The notes under the pieces are model-generated. The model made no database searches and was not told where the DNA came from. It saw only the letters and a list, made by a program, of their open reading frames with translations. Below are positions 63,586-64,000 of a DNA stretch of 64,000 nucleotides, in pieces. Origin of the DNA: CAVVIO01 sp963748095 (GTDB lineage: Bacteria; Bacteroidota; Bacteroidia; Bacteroidales; UBA10428); NCBI GenBank assembly GCA_963748095.1, contig CAVVIO010000039.1:24931-88930 (forward strand), given 5' to 3'. Numbering within the stretch: the first letter of the stretch is position 1; each line of letters starts with the position of its first letter. A program made the translations under genes and the position numbers.

Positions 63586-63840
63586 ATGGAGACAAATGAA
63601 AAATTAAGAGAACAGATTTTTGAGATAATAAAAAATCAACTTAGGGATAACGACCCACCTGAGACGAAAGTAACATTTGATAGATTGCAAAAACAAGGAT
63701 TTGATGATTTTCAAACCAGACAAATGATTGGACAATGTTTAGCTGTTGAGTTATTTGATGTTATGAAATATGGAAAGCCATATAACAATGAACGGTATAT
63801 TAAGAATTTATTAGCTTTACCTAAAGAACCATTTGATTAG
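63586..63840 (+). CDS. Small conserved hypothetical protein
   Basis: 84 residues, soluble and acidic: METNEKLREQIFEIIKNQLRDNDPPETKVTFDRLQKQGFDDFQTRQMIGQCLAVELFDVMKYGKPYNNERYIKNLLALPKEPFD. All-helical. The family (DPPET...LIGQC...VELF...MKxGKPxxxERYxxxLxxLPxxPxD) occurs widely in Bacteroidota and Proteobacteria, sometimes next to SEC-C proteins, and has no known role. Starts 41 bases after the core at 63519-63545. Confidence 0.75.
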   Translation: METNEKLREQIFEIIKNQLRDNDPPETKVTFDRLQKQGFDDFQTRQMIGQCLAVELFDVMKYGKPYNNERYIKNLLALPKEPFD

Positions 63841-63855
63841 AATAACCATTTAAAG

Positions 63856-64000
63856 ATGTTTGACAAACTAGATTACAAAGAATCAATCTTTTCAAATAAA
63901 CTGACTTTTAAGAAAGGTTGGTTTTCTCGTCTGACAGATAATGCAGTTTGGGTTTTCATGATTATTAGCAAGACCAACCTGAAACCGGAACAAAAAAAAA
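63856..64000 (+). CDS. Partial CDS running off the window
   Basis: From the ATG at 63856 the frame is open to the end of the window (48 codons: MFDKLDYKESIFSNKLTFKK, GWFSRLTDNAVWVFMIISKT, ...). It is 15 bases after the gene before it, so probably in the same cassette or operon. Too short to name. Confidence 0.5.
   Translation, partial: MFDKLDYKESIFSNKLTFKKGWFSRLTDNAVWVFMIISKTNLKPEQKK

Overview
The window looks like a chromosomal segment of a polysaccharide-degrading, probably anaerobic or facultative member of the Bacteroidota, most likely order Bacteroidales/Marinilabiliales. The evidence is type IX secretion sorting tails (two proteins), TAnnTTTG-type -7 promoter boxes, weak or absent Shine-Dalgarno sites, secreted glycoside hydrolases (GH2, GH5, GH16, GH105), lipoproteins, DUF families typical of the phylum (DUF4349, DUF5808, DUF6090, DUF6588, FISUMP) and a fermentation operon (pta-hbd-ackA-ptb-buk).

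Layout. 1-12.9 kb: a large secreted protein, an HxlR regulator facing an NAD(P)-binding reductase, a GyrI-like protein, a lipoprotein, GH2 and GH5 hydrolases and two DMT/EamA transporters. 13.3-16.1 kb: a CsbD-type stress protein, a lipoprotein and an FtsH protease. 16.3-18.9 kb: GH105, then a repeat-rich hot spot ending at tRNA-Lys(UUU). There, 152-bp tandem units that copy the tRNA 3' end and its terminator carry a 588-bp inverted-repeat element with a 9-bp target duplication, and inside that element lies the wreck of an IS200-like REP transposase. 19-27 kb: a broken DUF6588 gene, a small beta-barrel protein, an SDR and the five-gene acetate/butyrate operon. 27-38 kb: methyltransferase, DUF4349 lipoprotein, esterase, small membrane proteins, an HlyD/TolC pair without an inner-membrane pump, a T9SS cargo protein, and an SOS operon umuD-umuC-SRAP. 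38-40 kb: glycosyltransferase and Crp-type regulator.

From about 40 kb to the end the sequence becomes an accessory gene array. Unrelated, mostly minus-strand genes (Crp regulator, NAD-epimerase/DUF2867, alarmone synthetase, SDR, fatty acid desaturase, methyltransferase, two-component system, HEPN protein, DUF6090 and tiny membrane proteins) are separated by members of one repeat family. A full repeat holds a GGGCTTC/GAAGCCC hairpin, a spacer, the last 25-40 codons of a tyrosine recombinase (from the LGH box through the catalytic Tyr), a second hairpin and a leader that runs into the next gene. Several genes are also bounded by attC-like inverted core sites: the HEPN module, which carries a tRNA-like sequence in its leader, is flanked by perfectly inverted 10-bp cores. 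I read this as an integron-like cassette array, possibly of a non-canonical kind, whose integrase is not in the window.

A second pattern is frequent single-base frameshifts. At least twelve are seen in eight otherwise well-preserved genes, mostly one extra base, so either the assembly has residual indel errors or these genes are decaying.
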